From Deltaproteobacteria bacterium (GTDB lineage: Bacteria; Desulfobacterota; Binatia; UBA9968): a stretch of DNA of 5,980 nucleotides. The notes under the pieces are model-generated. The model was not told the DNA's origin. It saw only the letters and a program-made list of their open reading frames with translations, and made no database searches. Positions 5,226 to 5,980 of this stretch are shown here, one piece after another (the stretch's first letter is position 1; each line of letters opens with the position of its first letter). The DNA is taken from contig JACPFH010000109.1 of NCBI GenBank assembly GCA_016183075.1, forward strand, positions 1 to 5,980, read 5' to 3'. A program made the position numbers and the translations under genes.

Positions 5226-5615
5226 GTATTGCACACGTATTCGCAAGGAGTGAGCGAACGTACCCCTGGTTCCCAGGCCGGAAGCGCGCCTTACCTCACG
5301 GCTTCGCCAAAAGGCAGCTACGAAAACCGTATAACCGCCATTACAAATTGGTATTGGACATCTTCATGGCGGGTGGTCTATGGGTCAGCTAACGGCGGGA
5401 GAAGCAGGACAGTTGTGGAACACCAACATGTGACTGTGAGGCCCGACCCTAAAGTTTCCCTGCCGTGACCCAACTGGTGCCTATAGCTGAGCCAACTGCC
5501 GCAAGTTTAGGCCGTTCAAACAAGAAAAATGAGGCTCTGTGCCGCTGGCGCCGGTGCTGGGGCTATATTGTTTCAGGTCCTGACAAATGAGGATTGAAAA
5601 CAAGGGAGGTGCGCT
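5226..5615. other. Intergenic region upstream of vapBC and the secreted-protein gene
   Basis: About 390 bp with no supported gene. It includes repeat copy B (5291-5365). Reading frames crossing it (5205-5468, and a 58-codon frame beginning with ATG 5216) show no recognisable protein features. TATATT at 5564-5569 resembles a -10 element for the rightward gene, but no -35 is seen at the right distance. CCTAAA (5448-5453) and TTTAGG (5506-5511) are complementary but 52 nt apart. Otherwise I see nothing in it. Confidence 0.5.
5291..5365 (+). repeat. Direct repeat copy B (75 bp), upstream of vapBC
   Basis: Second copy of the repeat at 4415-4490, same orientation, start-to-start distance 876 bp, 84% identical by hand alignment. 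It ends about 100 bp before the vapB start. Weaker similarity seems to continue for some 20-30 bp on the TTACCT side (CGAxC...CCC...GGTT in both), with an indel, suggesting the original repeat was longer. Together the two copies enclose vapBC and its promoter and nothing else. Confidence 0.75.
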
Positions 5616-5702
5616 ATGAAACGAGAGATTCTGTTTGGAGGTTTGCCAGAGTTAACGGGGTCTAACAAACGGGCAAATCAGATACCCAGGAGAGGAAAAG
5701 AT

Positions 5703-5980
5703 ATGGGAAAGGAAGTGACCGTCATTTCACTCTTGCTTCTTTCACTGATGGGTGCATCCAAATTCGCCTATGGTGCTCCGTCATCCTACCTCCTCGGAGA
5801 TACGGCTTGGCTCATCGATGGTAATGTCAAAGCAACGTTAGATTCTCCGAATCTGGTTAAGCTCTCCACTACACTCCCCAAGTTGGCCACCTTCGCTACG
5901 CTGGGTGTCCCCGAGATCTTTGTCTTCCATGGCGACGGGACGTTCGAGGGCACAGCGACATGGACTCAGAGTGGAAACAA
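5703..5980 (+). CDS. Secreted protein of unknown family, N-terminal part (runs off right edge)
   Basis: 92 complete codons are in the window with no stop. The start ATG at 5703 has an excellent Shine-Dalgarno AGGAGAGG (5688-5695) 7 nt upstream and begins a clear signal peptide: MGKE, a hydrophobic core VISLLLLSLMGA, and a likely signal peptidase I site AYG|A after residue 24. The mature part starts APSSYLLGDTAWLIDGN. Its alternating polar/hydrophobic segments (EIFVFHGDGTFEGTATWTQSGN at 71-92) look like beta strands, as in a beta-barrel or beta-sandwich extracellular protein. I do not recognise the family. The frame is also open upstream to ATG 5616, which has its own Shine-Dalgarno (GGAGGT, 5605-5610). 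Starting there would bury the signal peptide behind 29 charged residues, so 5703 is preferred. Confidence 0.7.
   Translation, partial: MGKEVTVISLLLLSLMGASKFAYGAPSSYLLGDTAWLIDGNVKATLDSPNLVKLSTTLPKLATFATLGVPEIFVFHGDGTFEGTATWTQSGN

Noticed and set aside
4415..5365. CRISPR-like or insertion-sequence interpretation of the two repeats
   Set aside because: Only two copies 876 bp apart with no spacers of regular size, no transposase and no terminal inverted repeats or target duplications seen.
5216..5392. 58-codon frame through repeat copy B (contains LPHGFAKRQ and KPYNRHYK), partly shared by copy A
   Set aside because: No ribosome site; copy A has a frameshift and a stop, and differences between copies fall at codon positions 1, 2 and 3 without favouring silent changes, so the repeat does not look selected as protein.
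4097..5498. 12-base match GCTGAGCCAACT inside the LysR gene (4097-4108) and at 5487-5498
   Set aside because: Short, isolated and not extended on either side; probably chance.
5541..5569. Sigma54-like promoter (CTGGCGCC...TGCTGG) ahead of the secreted-protein gene
   Set aside because: The GG and GC elements are not separated by the required 10 bp; only a -10-like TATATT remains, without a -35.

Overview
The window looks like chromosomal DNA of a Gram-negative bacterium. It encodes a glycine-zipper lipoprotein with a lipobox, an ArnT-like inner-membrane glycosyltransferase with a periplasmic C-terminal domain, a LysR-type regulator, a VapBC toxin-antitoxin pair and a Sec-exported protein. Gene starts mostly carry good Shine-Dalgarno sequences. 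This gene mix suits soil or subsurface Proteobacteria-like lineages (Deltaproteobacteria, Rokubacteria/NC10 or similar), but nothing in the window fixes the taxon.

Layout. Positions 1-252 (minus) hold the start of a glycine-zipper lipoprotein cut by the left edge. After about 210 bp without a gene, 464-1666 (minus) is a complete M24 'pita-bread' protein in which all five canonical metal ligands appear replaced. It is divergent from a GT83/ArnT-like membrane glycosyltransferase (1777-3408, plus). The divergent gap holds a promoter-like TTGACA element with a perfect inverted repeat in its spacer. The glycosyltransferase converges on a LysR-type regulator (3468-4364, minus). Upstream of that lies a vapBC module (4559-5190, minus), bracketed by two direct copies of a 75-76 bp repeat that are 84% identical by hand alignment. 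Positions 5191-5615 contain the vapBC promoter/operator, repeat copy B and otherwise no gene. A secreted protein of unknown family starts at 5703 (plus) and runs off the right edge.

The genes do not form one pathway. Apart from vapBC, which is a classic overlapping operon, each appears to be its own transcription unit. The LysR gene has no divergent partner, so its target cannot be read from context. No clear new multi-gene system is visible. The points most worth following are the metal-ligand-free M24 protein, the repeat-bracketed vapBC module and its helically phased operator with a possible leaderless start, and the operator-like palindrome upstream of the M24 gene.
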